Source: Antrihabitans cavernicola (GTDB lineage: Bacteria; Actinomycetota; Actinomycetes; Mycobacteriales; Mycobacteriaceae). Taken from it: a DNA stretch of 64,000 nt. The position numbers and the translations under genes are program-made. The notes under the pieces were generated by a model that saw nothing but the letters and a program-made list of their open reading frames with translations, ran no database searches and was not told where the DNA came from. The stretch spans positions 62,001-126,000 of the forward strand of contig NZ_VLNY01000013.1 of the NCBI RefSeq assembly GCF_008297975.1. Direction: 5' to 3'. Numbering within the stretch: position 1 is the stretch's first letter; the number at the start of each line of letters is the position of its first letter. Below are positions 36,665 to 46,741 of the stretch, one piece after another.

Positions 36665-37156
36665 CTAGCGGTAGTTGACGAACTGCAGCGCGATGCCGAA
36701 GTCCTCGCCCTTGAGCAGCTGCTGCACAGCCTGCAGATCGTCGCGCTTCTTGCTGCTCACCCGCAGTTCCTCGCCCTGAATCTGCGCCTTGACGCCCTTG
36801 GGGCCGTCGTCGCGGATCTTCTTCGAGATCTTCTTCGCGTTCTCCGACGTGATGCCCTGGACCAGCGTTCCGGTGATCTTGTAGAGCTTTCCGGACTGCA
36901 CGGGCTCGCCGGCGTCGAAGGCCTTGAGTGAGATATCGCGACGGATCAGCTTCTCCTTGAACACGTCCAGCGCCGCCGCAACACGCTCATCGGCCTCCGC
37001 GGTCAGCACGATGGCCTCGTCGCCCGACCACTCGATGGTCGCTCCGGTTCCGCGGAAGTCGTAGCGCGTCGTGAGCTCCTTCTCCGCCTGATGCAACGCG
37101 TTGTCCACCTCTTGACGATCGATCTTGCTGACTACATCGAAGGACGAATCGGCCAC
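36665..37156 (-). CDS. yajQ: YajQ family nucleotide-binding protein
   Basis: 163 residues, the standard family length: [20 protein letters not shown] at the N-terminus, [19 protein letters not shown], and [31 protein letters not shown]. YajQ proteins bind nucleotides and in Xanthomonas act as c-di-GMP receptors; a diguanylate cyclase is encoded elsewhere in this window, though a link is only speculative. GTG 37156 has AAAGGGG a few bases upstream. Convergent with htpX, ending 6 nt apart. Confidence 0.92.
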   Translation of the reverse strand: MADSSFDVVSKIDRQEVDNALHQAEKELTTRYDFRGTGATIEWSGDEAIVLTAEADERVAAALDVFKEKLIRRDISLKAFDAGEPVQSGKLYKITGTLVQGITSENAKKISKKIRDDGPKGVKAQIQGEELRVSSKKRDDLQAVQQLLKGEDFGIALQFVNYR

Positions 37157-37321
37157 CAGGTACCCCTTTGGAAATCGATGAAGAATCTCGGTTGTGTCGA
37201 CGGTATCGCCCGCGTCACTTGCATCAGCCACCCGGTTTGCGTTTCGGGTGCCGGTTCGTTGTATTCTGCTGTGCGCGTCGGAGAATGTTTCGGAAAAGCT
37301 TTCCGAGATGCCCGAAGCCAC

Positions 37322-37404
37322 GGCAGATTGCCCGAGCGGCCAATGGGAGCGGACTGTAAATCCGTCGGCTTATGCCTACGTAGGTTCGAATCCTACATCT
37401 GCCA
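37322..37404 (+). tRNA. tRNA-Tyr (GTA)
   Basis: 83-nt type II tRNA. Acceptor GGCAGAT pairs with ATCTGCC, anticodon loop CTGTAAA in the stem GGA/TCC, a long variable arm and a TTCGAAT loop. The 3' CCA is not encoded. Confidence 0.95.
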
Positions 37405-37410
37405 CACCAT

Positions 37411-37443
37411 CACCCCGAGACACCGAACAGGCGTCTCGGGGTG
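37411..37443 (+). terminator. Terminator-like hairpin after tRNA-Tyr
   Basis: Stem CACCCCGAGAC/GTCTCGGGGTG, 11 bp and perfect, with an 11-nt loop, then TTGTGGTTT. The T-tail is weak. Confidence 0.6.
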
Positions 37444-37571
37444 TTGTGGTTTCGGGTGTGAGAACGCACGCTGAACTGACGGTTTGGCAGCGAGCGGTGC
37501 GACTGTGTAATCTCTTGAAGGCTTCAAAGCACCGAGGACAGCTGTTATCGGACTCGGTGCGTTGTTGTTGT

Positions 37572-37644
37572 GCCCCCTTAGCTCAGTCGGTAGAGCGTTT
37601 CCATGGTAAGGAAAAGGTCAACGGTTCGATTCCGTTAGGGGGCT
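37572..37644 (+). tRNA. tRNA-Thr (GGT)
   Basis: 73 nt. Acceptor GCCCCCT/AGGGGGC, anticodon loop ATGGTAA in stem TTTCC/GGAAA (GGT reads ACC/ACU), TTCGATT loop, discriminator T. Confidence 0.95.
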
Positions 37645-37698
37645 CGCCGGATTGTGACTGCGAGCGGGACCGCAAGTGGTCGCTATGGCCGACCTCAA

Positions 37699-37771
37699 GG
37701 CGGTGTAGCTCAGTCGGTAGAGCAAACGACTCATAATCGTTGTGTCGCCGGTTCAAGTCCGGCCATCGCTA
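37699..37771 (+). tRNA. tRNA-Met (CAT), elongator type
   Basis: 73 nt. Acceptor GGCGGTG/CATCGCT with G-U pairs, anticodon loop CTCATAA in stem ACGA/TCGT, TTCAAGT loop. It lacks the GGG/CCC anticodon-stem pairs of the initiator. Confidence 0.93.
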
Positions 37772-37852
37772 CAGATTCGACAAAGAAACGCACTGACGGC
37801 CGCAATCATCGAGCGATTGCAGTCATCAGCTAGACCTGAAAGAAGGCATCCA

Positions 37853-38017
37853 GTGGCCTCCACCGATGTTCGACCGAAGATCACCTTGGCGTGTGAGGTG
37901 TGCAAGCACCGTAACTACATCACCAAGAAGAACCGTCGCAACGACCCAGACCGCCTCGAGCTGAAGAAGTTCTGCCCCAACTGCGGAACCCACCAGAGCC
38001 ATCGCGAGTCTCGCTAG
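37853..38017 (+). CDS. rpmG: 50S ribosomal protein L33
   Basis: 54-residue L33 with the zinc-binding form: Cys pairs in [11 protein letters not shown] and [11 protein letters not shown], plus the family [20 protein letters not shown] 37853 follows a GAAAGAAGG site. Located between tRNA-Met and hadAB as rpmG2 is in M. tuberculosis; the four-Cys form suggests it needs zinc. Confidence 0.95.
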   Translation: MASTDVRPKITLACEVCKHRNYITKKNRRNDPDRLELKKFCPNCGTHQSHRESR

Positions 38018-38106
38018 TCGTTTCACCTTGGCCGCACCCACGACGACGATCCCTGTCGGCTGCCCCAAGCTGACGGGGATGTCCAGGGCGGATAGGTAGG
38101 TACGAC

Positions 38107-39180
38107 GTGACCGACATCGCAACTCCCGGCGAGCAGCCCGGCGAGCCTTTCGACGCCGCTGCCCACGCCGAGTCGATGGTGGGTCATCACTACCGAGTCG
38201 ACGACTATTACGAAGTAGGCCGCGAAAAGGTCCGCGAGTACGCCCGTGCTGTCCAGGACTTCCATCCCGTGCATTGGGACGAGGACACCGCCGAAGAATT
38301 CGGCTACGACGGCCTGCTGGCGCCGCTGACCTTCATCTCCTTGGTCGGACTTCTCGCGACGCGTCGGCTGTTCGAGACCATCGTCACCGGCTACGACGTC
38401 AGCCAGATCATGCAGACCGATCAGGTGTTGGAGTTCCATCGTCCGATCAAGGTCGGCGATCAGTTGGTGTGCGACGTCTACCTCGATTCGTTCCGCCGCG
38501 CACCGCAGGGTGCCGACATCATCGTCACCAAGAACGTCGTCACCGCGCAGAACGACGAGCTGATCCAGACCGCGTACACCACGATCGTCGGGCGCGCGAG
38601 CACCGATGTGGACGATTCGCTCAGCCACGCGATGGCCGATGTGCTGATGCACGGCACCAGCGGCGAAGCGCCCGCGCACCTGCCGCGCAAGGTTCCCAAG
38701 ATCCTGCAGCAACCCGTGCGCGACGTCGTGGAGCCGGAGCCTACGCCGCCGAGCAAGCACGCACTCAACTTCGACGACGTCGCGGTGGGTGACGAACTCC
38801 CGACGCGAATCGTCAAGCTGACCCGTGGCGACCTGGTCAATTACGCAGGTGTGTCCGGCGATCCGAACCCCATTCACTGGAGCGACGACGTCGCAAGGGT
38901 CGTCGGTATCGACAACGTGGTGGCACACGGCATGCTCACCATGGGTCTGGGGGCGGGCTTCATCACGTCGTGGCTCGGCGATCCCGGTGCGGTCAAGGAC
39001 TACAGCGTTCGAATGACCAGCATGGTCTTCGTCGATCCCCACGAGCCGGCCGAGATCGAGTACAGCGGCAAGGTGAAGTCTGTCGATGCCGAGTCGCGGA
39101 CCGCTGTGGTTGCGATGACCGGCAAATTCCGCGGCAAGCGAATCTTCGGCCGAGCAACGGCGACGGTTCAGCTGGCGTGA
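38107..39180 (+). CDS. hadAB: Fused HadA-HadB (3R)-hydroxyacyl-ACP dehydratase
   Basis: Fatty acid synthase II dehydratase used in mycolic acid elongation, 357 residues. An N-terminal HadA hotdog (about 20-185, with VQDFHPVHWDED) is joined by a Pro/Glu linker (about 205-220, VVEPEPTPPSKH) to a C-terminal HadB hotdog (about 222-357). HadB has the catalytic motif DPNPIHW with Asp252 and His257, then HGMLTMGLGAGF. M. tuberculosis has separate HadA, HadB and HadC here; in this genome the two are one protein and no HadC follows. It is one continuous frame, so the fusion is not a sequencing artefact. Confidence 0.92.
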   Translation: MTDIATPGEQPGEPFDAAAHAESMVGHHYRVDDYYEVGREKVREYARAVQDFHPVHWDEDTAEEFGYDGLLAPLTFISLVGLLATRRLFETIVTGYDVSQIMQTDQVLEFHRPIKVGDQLVCDVYLDSFRRAPQGADIIVTKNVVTAQNDELIQTAYTTIVGRASTDVDDSLSHAMADVLMHGTSGEAPAHLPRKVPKILQQPVRDVVEPEPTPPSKHALNFDDVAVGDELPTRIVKLTRGDLVNYAGVSGDPNPIHWSDDVARVVGIDNVVAHGMLTMGLGAGFITSWLGDPGAVKDYSVRMTSMVFVDPHEPAEIEYSGKVKSVDAESRTAVVAMTGKFRGKRIFGRATATVQLA

Positions 39181-39342
39181 GCGCCGCCGGATTTCGGTCC
39201 GATGCAGGCTGTGACGTACACTGAGATTTCTGGGTTCATTCAGCGCTGCGCGCTGCCCTACGGTGCTGGTCCAGGCCGTCGAGGGTAGCGCGCGTGTCAT
39301 GTAATCCCAGAACGGGAAGGTCGGCGTATGCGACCTGACCGA

Positions 39343-39415
<73 letters not shown>

Positions 39416-39441
39416 CGTAGCGACGACGGAGAGGATCGACG

Positions 39442-40724
<1,283 letters not shown>

Positions 40725-40790
40725 CGTTCACCCGCTCGCCTCACAACACTTGCTCTACACAGCGCAAGAAAACGAAACAAGGAAACAAGG

Positions 40791-41225
40791 ATGCCCCCCA
40801 AGAAGAAGAAGATCGCCGGGATCATCAAGCTTCAGATCCAGGCAGGCGCCGCCAACCCGGCACCGCCCGTCGGCCCCGCGTTGGGTCAGCACGGCGTCAA
40901 CATCATGGAGTTCTGCAAGGCGTACAACGCCGCGACCGAGTCGCAGCGCGGCAACGTCGTTCCTGTGGAGATCTCGGTGTACGAAGACCGGACCTTCGAC
41001 TTCAAGTTGAAGACCCCGCCCGCCGCCAAGCTGCTGCTCAAGGCCGCTGGTGTGCCGAAGGGCTCCGGCGAGCCGCACAAGACCAAGGTTGCCAAGGTGA
41101 CCATGGATCAGGTGCGCGAGATCGCGAAGACCAAGCAGGAAGACCTCAACGCGAACGACATCGACCAGGCCGCGAAGATCATCGCCGGTACTGCGCGGTC
41201 GATGGGTATCACCGTCGAGGGCTGA
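40791..41225 (+). CDS. rplK: 50S ribosomal protein L11
   Basis: 144 residues, full-length: [19 protein letters not shown], the thiostrepton-site region [19 protein letters not shown] (about 23-41) and the RNA-binding C-terminus [27 protein letters not shown] precedes the ATG. An intercistronic hairpin separates it from rplA. Confidence 0.97.
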
Positions 41226-41254
41226 ATCCCGAATCGAGACAAAATAAGTACAGC

Positions 41255-41284
41255 GTGGGAGGGCCTGCCAGGCCCGGTAACCAC
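41255..41284 (+). promoter_or_regulatory. Hairpin between rplK and rplA, candidate L1 site
   Basis: Outer stem GTGG/CCAC and inner stem GGGCCTG/CAGGCCC lie 29 nt before rplA. Structured elements at this place are recurrent in actinobacteria, and L1 autoregulates its operon in other bacteria; binding here is inferred. Confidence 0.42.
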
Positions 41285-41313
41285 ATCTGAACCAGAAAGT
41301 AAGGACAGAACAA

Positions 41314-42030
41314 ATGGCAAAGCGCAGCAAGGCGTATCTCGCCGCCGCTGAGAAGGTCGATGCGACCAAGCTCTACAGTCCCCTTCAGGCCGCCAAGCTG
41401 GCCAAGGAGACGGGTTCCAAGAACACCGATTCCACCGTCGAGGTTGCCGTCCGTCTGGGCGTCGATCCGCGTAAGGCCGACCAGATGGTTCGCGGCACCG
41501 TCAACCTGCCGCACGGCACCGGTAAGACCGCGCGCGTCATCGTGTTCGCCGCCGGCGAGAAGGCCAGCGAAGCCGAAGCAGCCGGAGCCGACGCCGTCGG
41601 CGCCGAGGATCTGATCGAGCGGATCCAGGGTGGCTGGCTCGACTTCGACGCCGCGATCGCAACGCCGGATCAGATGGCCAAGGTCGGCCGCATCGCCCGC
41701 GTCCTCGGACCGCGTGGCCTGATGCCGAACCCGAAGACGGGCACGGTCACCACCGATGTGACCAAGGCTGTCAACGACATCAAGGGCGGCAAGATCAACT
41801 TCCGCGTCGACAAGCAGGCCAACCTGCACTTCGTCATCGGCAAGGCGTCCTTCGGCGACACCCAGCTGGTGGAGAACTACGGCGCGGCGCTGGACGAGAT
41901 CCTGCGTGCGAAGCCGTCGTCGGCCAAGGGTCGCTACGTCAAGAAGGTGACGGTGTCGACCAACACCGGACCGGGCATCCAGGTGGACCCGAACCGTGTG
42001 CGCAACCTCCTCGTCGAGGATGCTGAGTAA
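41314..42030 (+). CDS. rplA: 50S ribosomal protein L1
   Basis: 238 residues. [16 protein letters not shown], the RNA-binding signature [22 protein letters not shown] (about 129-150) and [15 protein letters not shown] at the end. L1 forms the stalk at the E site and represses its own mRNA. A terminator hairpin follows 17 nt after the stop. Confidence 0.97.
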   Translation: MAKRSKAYLAAAEKVDATKLYSPLQAAKLAKETGSKNTDSTVEVAVRLGVDPRKADQMVRGTVNLPHGTGKTARVIVFAAGEKASEAEAAGADAVGAEDLIERIQGGWLDFDAAIATPDQMAKVGRIARVLGPRGLMPNPKTGTVTTDVTKAVNDIKGGKINFRVDKQANLHFVIGKASFGDTQLVENYGAALDEILRAKPSSAKGRYVKKVTVSTNTGPGIQVDPNRVRNLLVEDAE

Positions 42031-42047
42031 CTCTCTACATCTAGACG

Positions 42048-42079
42048 CGGCCGGCACGGATTTCCGTGTCGGCCGTTTC
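42048..42079. terminator. Terminator after rplA (probably bidirectional)
   Basis: Stem CGGCCGGCACGGA/TCCGTGTCGGCCG, 13 pairs with one mismatch, 2-nt loop, then TTTCC. It separates rplA from the convergent hydrolase gene. Confidence 0.75.
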
Positions 42080-42101
42080 CGTTTCGTCGGGTGTCGCGAA
42101 C

Positions 42102-43025
42102 CTATCCGCGGGGGCGCACGGCCGCGAAATTGCTCAGCAGGTAGCCCGTCAACTCCGTGTGCAGCTGCTGCGGCAGATCGTGGCCCATGCCGTCGACAAT
42201 ATGCAGCGTCGCACCGCGGATGGCCTTGGCAACGGCCCGGCCGCCTGCGGGACGAATCAGTCGGTCGGCAGATCCGTGCACGACGACGGTGGGGGCGGTG
42301 ATCCGCGTCGAATACGACAGCAAGCTCCCTGTCCCCAGCGTCGCGCCGAACTGGCGGACGATGCCTGCCGGGCTGTAGCTGCGATCGAAGGCTTCGCCCG
42401 CGCGGGCAGCGGTGACGTCCTCGGCTTCCGGGTATTTCGGGCTGCCGATCACCTTGTGCGCCTGGACGGCTTTCGCGACGATCTGCTCGCGCGTCGGATT
42501 GCGGCCCGGGCTCTCCAGCAGCGTCCTGATGGCAGCCGGATGCGGCGGTGGCATGAGCGCCTGATTGGTGTTGGAGAACAGGATGCCCAGCGACGCAACG
42601 CGATCCGGATGCTCGGCCGTGTAGACCTGCGCGATCATCCCACCCATCGACGCACCGACCACATGCACGGAGTCGATGCCCAAGTGATCGAGCAGCCCGT
42701 CGGTATCCGCAGCCATATCTACGAGTGTGTAGGGCACAGGGCTCGGCAGCCCCAGCTCGAACCTGGCCATCCGCAGCAGTTGCGAACCCTCCAGCCGAAC
42801 GCTGTCGAACTTGGTGGACAGTCCTATATCTCTGTTGTCGAAGCGGATCACGCGATAGCCGGCGTCGACCAGCAGCTGACAGAAGTTCAGCGGCCAGTGG
42901 ATCAACTGACAGCTGAAGCCCATGATCAGCAGTACCGCGGGATCGTCGATATTGCCGATGTCTTCGTAGGCGATTTCGAGGCCGTTGGCGGTCGCGGTGC
43001 CTTTACGAACGTCCTGTGACGTCAC
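42102..43025 (-). CDS. Alpha/beta hydrolase (LipG-like)
   Basis: 307 residues without a signal peptide. Nucleophile elbow GASMGGM (near 124-130) with Ser, an acid in VVHGSADRLIRP and a catalytic His in VDGMGHDLP near 287-293; oxyanion segment MGFSCQLIHWP near the start. Rv0646c (lipG) occupies a similar position in M. tuberculosis and acts as an esterase. Converges on rplA. Substrate is unknown. Confidence 0.86.
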   Translation of the reverse strand: MTSQDVRKGTATANGLEIAYEDIGNIDDPAVLLIMGFSCQLIHWPLNFCQLLVDAGYRVIRFDNRDIGLSTKFDSVRLEGSQLLRMARFELGLPSPVPYTLVDMAADTDGLLDHLGIDSVHVVGASMGGMIAQVYTAEHPDRVASLGILFSNTNQALMPPPHPAAIRTLLESPGRNPTREQIVAKAVQAHKVIGSPKYPEAEDVTAARAGEAFDRSYSPAGIVRQFGATLGTGSLLSYSTRITAPTVVVHGSADRLIRPAGGRAVAKAIRGATLHIVDGMGHDLPQQLHTELTGYLLSNFAAVRPRG

Positions 43026-43097
43026 TGTCGTTCCCCGATCTGTTCGCGTATACCGACATCAGTTGTACGCGAACAGACCGCTGGGGGAACATGCAGG

Positions 43098-44060
43098 TCA
43101 GCCGCTGACTGTGAACACTCCGTTCGCGCCCGCGGGGAAGAAACCGCCCGACCTGGCCGGACTGGGTGTCAGGTAGACGATGTTGAGAACCTGCAGTGGG
43201 GTCCGACCGAACGCGATGCCGTTGTTGTCGGACGGCACGATGTTTGCCGCGCCATTGATACTGATGCCCTGATCCTTGTCGTCGGATCCGTCCAGACTGT
43301 CCCGCGCATCCGAGATGGCCTGCGCAGGCTGTTGCAGGCCCATGTTGTAAAGGCTGGTTCGGATCAGCGCCGCGTGATACGCCTCGACGGCCAGGATTCC
43401 CGCAGCAGCGTCCAGGTAGGTCTTGCTGCCGATCAGGGGAGCGGCACCCTTATACGCGGTCACACCGACATCCTCGAAGACAAAGGCGCCGAGCAGGAAG
43501 TTCCGCTCGTTTGCGTAGACGTCGAACGTCTCACCTGGGCCAACCAGCCCGGCCGCCCTCGCCGCGGCGGTGAAGCTGTTTTCGAGATCGATTGCCGGCC
43601 GCGATACTGCGGCCGAACCCAGCGCTCCGCGAAGAAATTCGACGTGCTGCCGCTCGTCGTTCGCGATTTCCTGGGCGTACTGGCGGATTGCGGGGGTTTC
43701 GAAATTGACCTGCCGCCCGCCCGTGACCGGACCGACCGGCCCTTGTCCGGCAGCAATGTTGTCGAGGCGTTGGCCGTTGACCGCGATCGAGTAGAACTCG
43801 GCTTCGAGGTATTCCAGGTTCAGGGCGAAGTTCAGGATCGCGCCGTCGCTGATGGGTTGCACGGGCGGCGGGATCAGATTTCCCGCGCTCGGAGGAATGT
43901 CGGGGTTTGCTGGGTCGGCCGACGCAAGAGTGGTTCCTGCGAGCGTGGCTGCACCGACGCCGACGGCCGATATCCCGACTGTCTTCAGGAATCGCCGCCT
44001 TTCCATCGCGTTCTCTGCACTTCGGGAAATCGCTGATCTGATGAACTGACGGTCGAACAT
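43098..44060 (-). CDS. Tat-exported ferritin-like domain protein
   Basis: 320 residues. A twin-arginine signal ([14 protein letters not shown] at about 21-34) precedes a ferritin-like four-helix domain with metal-type Glu/His residues in [31 protein letters not shown] and [14 protein letters not shown]. This matches the actinobacterial ferritin-like (PF13668-type) proteins, which are extracytoplasmic and of uncertain function, often stress-related. ATG 44060 is chosen for GGAGG 7 nt upstream. The 388 bases between this gene and rplJ hold its promoter and the L10 leader. Confidence 0.86.
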   Translation of the reverse strand: MFDRQFIRSAISRSAENAMERRRFLKTVGISAVGVGAATLAGTTLASADPANPDIPPSAGNLIPPPVQPISDGAILNFALNLEYLEAEFYSIAVNGQRLDNIAAGQGPVGPVTGGRQVNFETPAIRQYAQEIANDERQHVEFLRGALGSAAVSRPAIDLENSFTAAARAAGLVGPGETFDVYANERNFLLGAFVFEDVGVTAYKGAAPLIGSKTYLDAAAGILAVEAYHAALIRTSLYNMGLQQPAQAISDARDSLDGSDDKDQGISINGAANIVPSDNNGIAFGRTPLQVLNIVYLTPSPARSGGFFPAGANGVFTVSG

Positions 44061-44239
44061 GAACACCTCCGGTTCCCGCAAGTGCACACGAGCGGGCTAC
44101 TGAACATTCGTATCCACGGACGTGTTGGATGTATTCGAGATCACATTCGCTCCGAACGCTCCACCGTTTGGCGGATCGGACCCCGACCAGCTAATCTGGA
44201 CGACGGTCTTCGAGCTATTCGAAAGCCACCCAATCACGT

Positions 44240-44448
44240 TCTACCCAAGACCGTTGGTCACTGCGTTCGCAAGAATGCGGTAGAAGGTCCGGCTATTGCC
44301 CGGCGACCCACGCAGGTGATCGAGGTAGGGAGAAGCGATTCTTCCTGTACGCCCCGTGCGCCCTGCACCGGGGCGTTTTGCATTTTCCGGCTCCTCTCGT
44401 CGGTGTAGGACAGGGTTCATCACCGACCGTCATGAGAGGAGGCGAAGT
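44240..44448 (+). ncRNA. Ribosomal protein L10 leader
   Basis: Structured 5' leader before rplJ. A GC-rich branched segment (GGTCCGGCTATTGCCCGGCGACC at 44287-44309 gives stem-loops) is followed by the attenuator hairpin 44350-44375. This fits the known L10(L12)4-binding leader by position and structure; the 5' boundary is approximate. The rest of the 44061-44239 stretch shows no gene. Confidence 0.6.
44350..44379 (+). terminator. Attenuator/terminator hairpin in the L10 leader
   Basis: CGCCCCGTGC (44350-44359) pairs with GCACCGGGGCG (44365-44375) with one bulged base, then TTTTGCATTTT. About 70 nt before rplJ, suggesting transcription attenuation. Confidence 0.6.
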
Positions 44449-45039
44449 ATGGCAAAGCCTGAGAAGGTCACCGCGGTAGCGGAGATCGCCGAGCAGTTCA
44501 AGGAATCCACGGCCGCAGTGATCACGGAATACCGTGGCCTGTCCGTTGGCAACATCACCACGCTGCGACGTGCGCTCGGCGCGGACGCTACCTACTCCGT
44601 CGCCAAGAACACCCTGGTCAAGCGCGCTGCCAAAGAGGCAGGTGTCGACGGCCTGGATGAGCTGTTCGTCGGACCGACCGCCATTGCATTCATCAACGGC
44701 GAACCGGTCAACGCAGCGAAGGCCATCAAGACCTTCGCGAAGGAGAACAAGGCCCTCATCATCAAGGGCGGCTACATGGACGGCCACGTGCTGTCCGTGG
44801 ACGAGGTCAACAAGATCGCGGACCTCGAGTCCCGCGAGATCTTGCTCGCCAAGCTTGCCGGCGCGATGAAGGGCAACTTGTCGAAGGCGGCAGGCCTGTT
44901 CAACGCTCCGGCATCGCAGGTTGCACGTCTGGCCCAGGCCTTGGCAGACAAGAAGGCCGCAGAAGCTCCCGCAGCTGCTGCCGTAGAAGCACCGGCCGAA
45001 GAGGCACCGGCAGAAGCAGAAGCTCCCGCCGAAAGCTGA
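44449..45039 (+). CDS. rplJ: 50S ribosomal protein L10
   Basis: 196 residues. [20 protein letters not shown], the rRNA-binding [29 protein letters not shown], and an Ala/Glu/Pro-rich C-terminus (about 165-196) typical of actinobacteria, with the helix that binds L7/L12 dimers before it. AGAGGAGG precedes the ATG by 7 nt. Its stop codon lies in the 5' arm of an intercistronic hairpin. Confidence 0.97.
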   Translation: MAKPEKVTAVAEIAEQFKESTAAVITEYRGLSVGNITTLRRALGADATYSVAKNTLVKRAAKEAGVDGLDELFVGPTAIAFINGEPVNAAKAIKTFAKENKALIIKGGYMDGHVLSVDEVNKIADLESREILLAKLAGAMKGNLSKAAGLFNAPASQVARLAQALADKKAAEAPAAAAVEAPAEEAPAEAEAPAES

Positions 45040-45088
45040 TCCGCACTCACAGCGAACAGCTACACAACCAACTGTGTCGCGGATCAGC
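45035..45088 (+). other. Intercistronic hairpin between rplJ and rplL
   Basis: GCTGATCCGC (45035-45044) pairs perfectly with GCGGATCAGC (45079-45088), with an inner CACAG/CTGTG pair. The rplJ stop codon is in the 5' arm; the rplL start is 30 nt downstream. Function is not known. Confidence 0.55.
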
Positions 45089-45117
45089 GACTCGGTACTA
45101 AAGGAAGGACCGCCACC

Positions 45118-45507
45118 ATGGCGAAGCTCAGCACCGAAGAATTGCTCGACCAGTTCAAGGAGCTCACCCTCCTCGAGCTCAGCGAGTTCGTGAAGGCATT
45201 CGAGGAGACCTTCGAGGTCACCGCAGCCGCTCCCGTCGCCGTTGCCGCAGCCGGTGCTCCGGCCGCCGGTGGCGCTGACGCCGCCGAAGAGCAGGACGAG
45301 TTCGACGTCGTCCTCGAGTCGGCCGGCGACAAGAAGATCCAGGTCATCAAGGTGGTCCGTGAGGTCGTTTCCGGCTTGGGCCTCAAGGAAGCCAAGGATC
45401 TCGTCGAGAGCGCACCGAAGGCCATCCTGGAGAAGGTCGCCAAGGACGCAGCCGAGGCAGCCAAGGAGAAGCTGGAAGGCGCCGGCGCCAAGGTTTCGGT
45501 CAAGTAG
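45118..45507 (+). CDS. rplL: 50S ribosomal protein L7/L12
   Basis: 129 residues. N-terminal dimerisation helix ([22 protein letters not shown]), an Ala-rich hinge (about 40-57) and the C-terminal factor-binding domain with [20 protein letters not shown] and [20 protein letters not shown] precedes the ATG. A strong terminator follows 36 nt after the stop. Confidence 0.97.
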   Translation: MAKLSTEELLDQFKELTLLELSEFVKAFEETFEVTAAAPVAVAAAGAPAAGGADAAEEQDEFDVVLESAGDKKIQVIKVVREVVSGLGLKEAKDLVESAPKAILEKVAKDAAEAAKEKLEGAGAKVSVK

Positions 45508-45543
45508 TTCGACCTTCCGCACGACAGACTGTGCGGCTGGTCA

Positions 45544-45576
45544 GCGGACGGTCCCCGGTGGGGACCGTCCGCTTTT
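45544..45576 (+). terminator. Rho-independent terminator after rplL
   Basis: GCGGACGGTCCCC (45544-45556) pairs perfectly with GGGGACCGTCCGC (45560-45572), 3-nt loop, then TTTT. It ends the rplJL transcript and isolates the mce operon. Confidence 0.9.
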
Positions 45577-45686
45577 ACGTGTGTACGACCGGATTGCCAG
45601 GTGTGACCCAGCACCTCTGGTGATGCGATACAGTGACCGCACCCACACAGTGGGTTTGTCGTGTGTAAGAAAGCGTGGAGGTTGGC

Positions 45687-46733
45687 GTGGGAGTCGAAGT
45701 ACGGACCGAAGGTCTCACCAAATCGTTCGGCGCTCAGCGAATCTGGCAGGACGTCACCCTCACCCTGCCCCCCGGTGAGGTGAGTGCACTGCTCGGCCCG
45801 TCGGGTACGGGTAAGTCCGTGTTCCTGAAGTCGATCATCGGTCTGCTGCGCCCCGAAGAGGGCGCCATCTACATCGACGGCACCAACATCATGGAGTGCT
45901 CCAACAAGGAGCTCTACGAGATCCGCAAGCTCTTCGGTGTGCTGTTCCAGGACGGCGCGCTGTTCGGTTCCATGGACCTCTACGACAACACTGCCTTCCC
46001 GCTTCGTGAGCACACGAAGAAGTCGGAATCCGAAGTCCGCAAGATCGTCATGGAGAAGCTGGAGATGACCGGTCTCCTCGGCGCGGAGCACAAGCTTCCC
46101 GGCGAAATCTCCGGCGGTATGCGCAAGCGTGCCGGACTGGCTCGCGCGCTGGTGTTGGACCCGAAGATCATTCTCATCGACGAGCCGGACTCCGGCCTCG
46201 ACCCCGTTCGTACGACGTACATCAGCCAGCTGTTCCTCGATGTGAACAGCCAGATCGACGCGACCATGCTGATCGTCACGCACAACATCAACCTTGCCCG
46301 TACTGTGCCGGACAACATCGGCATGCTCTTCCGCCGCAACCTGGTGATGTTCGGGCCGCGCGAAGTGCTGCTCACCAGCGACGAGCCCGTTGTCAAGCAG
46401 TTCCTCAACGGACGCATGATCGGCCCGATCGGCATGAGCGAAGAAAAAGACGAAGCTCAGATGGCCCGTGAGCAGGCCTTGGTCGAGGCAGGCCACCACC
46501 AGGGTGGTGCCGAAGAAATCGAAGGCATCATTCCGCAGATGCAGCAGACGCCCGGTATGCCGATCCGCCAGGGCGCGATCCGCCGTCAGGAGCGCGTCCG
46601 TCAGATCATGCACACCCTGCCGCACGACGCGCAGGTAGCGATCCAGGACAGCCTCGACAGCGGCCAGGACACCCAGGTGATTCCTGCGTACCGCGATGAC
46701 GAGTACGAGCGATCCACCAACGGACCGCGGTAG
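45687..46733 (+). CDS. mceG: MceG (Mkl) ATPase of the Mce lipid importer
   Basis: 348-residue ABC ATPase energising Mce transport. Walker A GPSGTGKS at 37-44, signature ISGGMRKR at 141-148, Walker B ILIDEP at 162-167, H-loop VTHNI, and the long C-terminal extension of the MceG family (about 255-348). GTG 45687 has GGAGG 6 nt upstream; the in-frame GTG at 45675 precedes that site. In M. tuberculosis mkl (Rv0655) is also near rpoB but far from any mce operon; here it opens the operon, 8 nt before the permeases. Confidence 0.92.
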   Translation: MGVEVRTEGLTKSFGAQRIWQDVTLTLPPGEVSALLGPSGTGKSVFLKSIIGLLRPEEGAIYIDGTNIMECSNKELYEIRKLFGVLFQDGALFGSMDLYDNTAFPLREHTKKSESEVRKIVMEKLEMTGLLGAEHKLPGEISGGMRKRAGLARALVLDPKIILIDEPDSGLDPVRTTYISQLFLDVNSQIDATMLIVTHNINLARTVPDNIGMLFRRNLVMFGPREVLLTSDEPVVKQFLNGRMIGPIGMSEEKDEAQMAREQALVEAGHHQGGAEEIEGIIPQMQQTPGMPIRQGAIRRQERVRQIMHTLPHDAQVAIQDSLDSGQDTQVIPAYRDDEYERSTNGPR

Positions 46734-46741
46734 ACACACTG

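Noticed and set aside
38690-38780. HadA-HadB fusion as a sequencing artefact
   Set aside because: The frame is continuous through a natural Pro/Glu linker, and fused HadA/HadB proteins are known in related genera.
44061-44239. A small gene in the ferritin-like/rplJ gap
   Set aside because: No start with a ribosome site or leaderless box gives a protein-like frame; the stretch is better read as promoters and leader.
45084-46739. Minus-strand open frame of 551 codons opposite rplL and mceG
   Set aside because: It runs through two unrelated plus-strand genes and a terminator; no recognisable domains.
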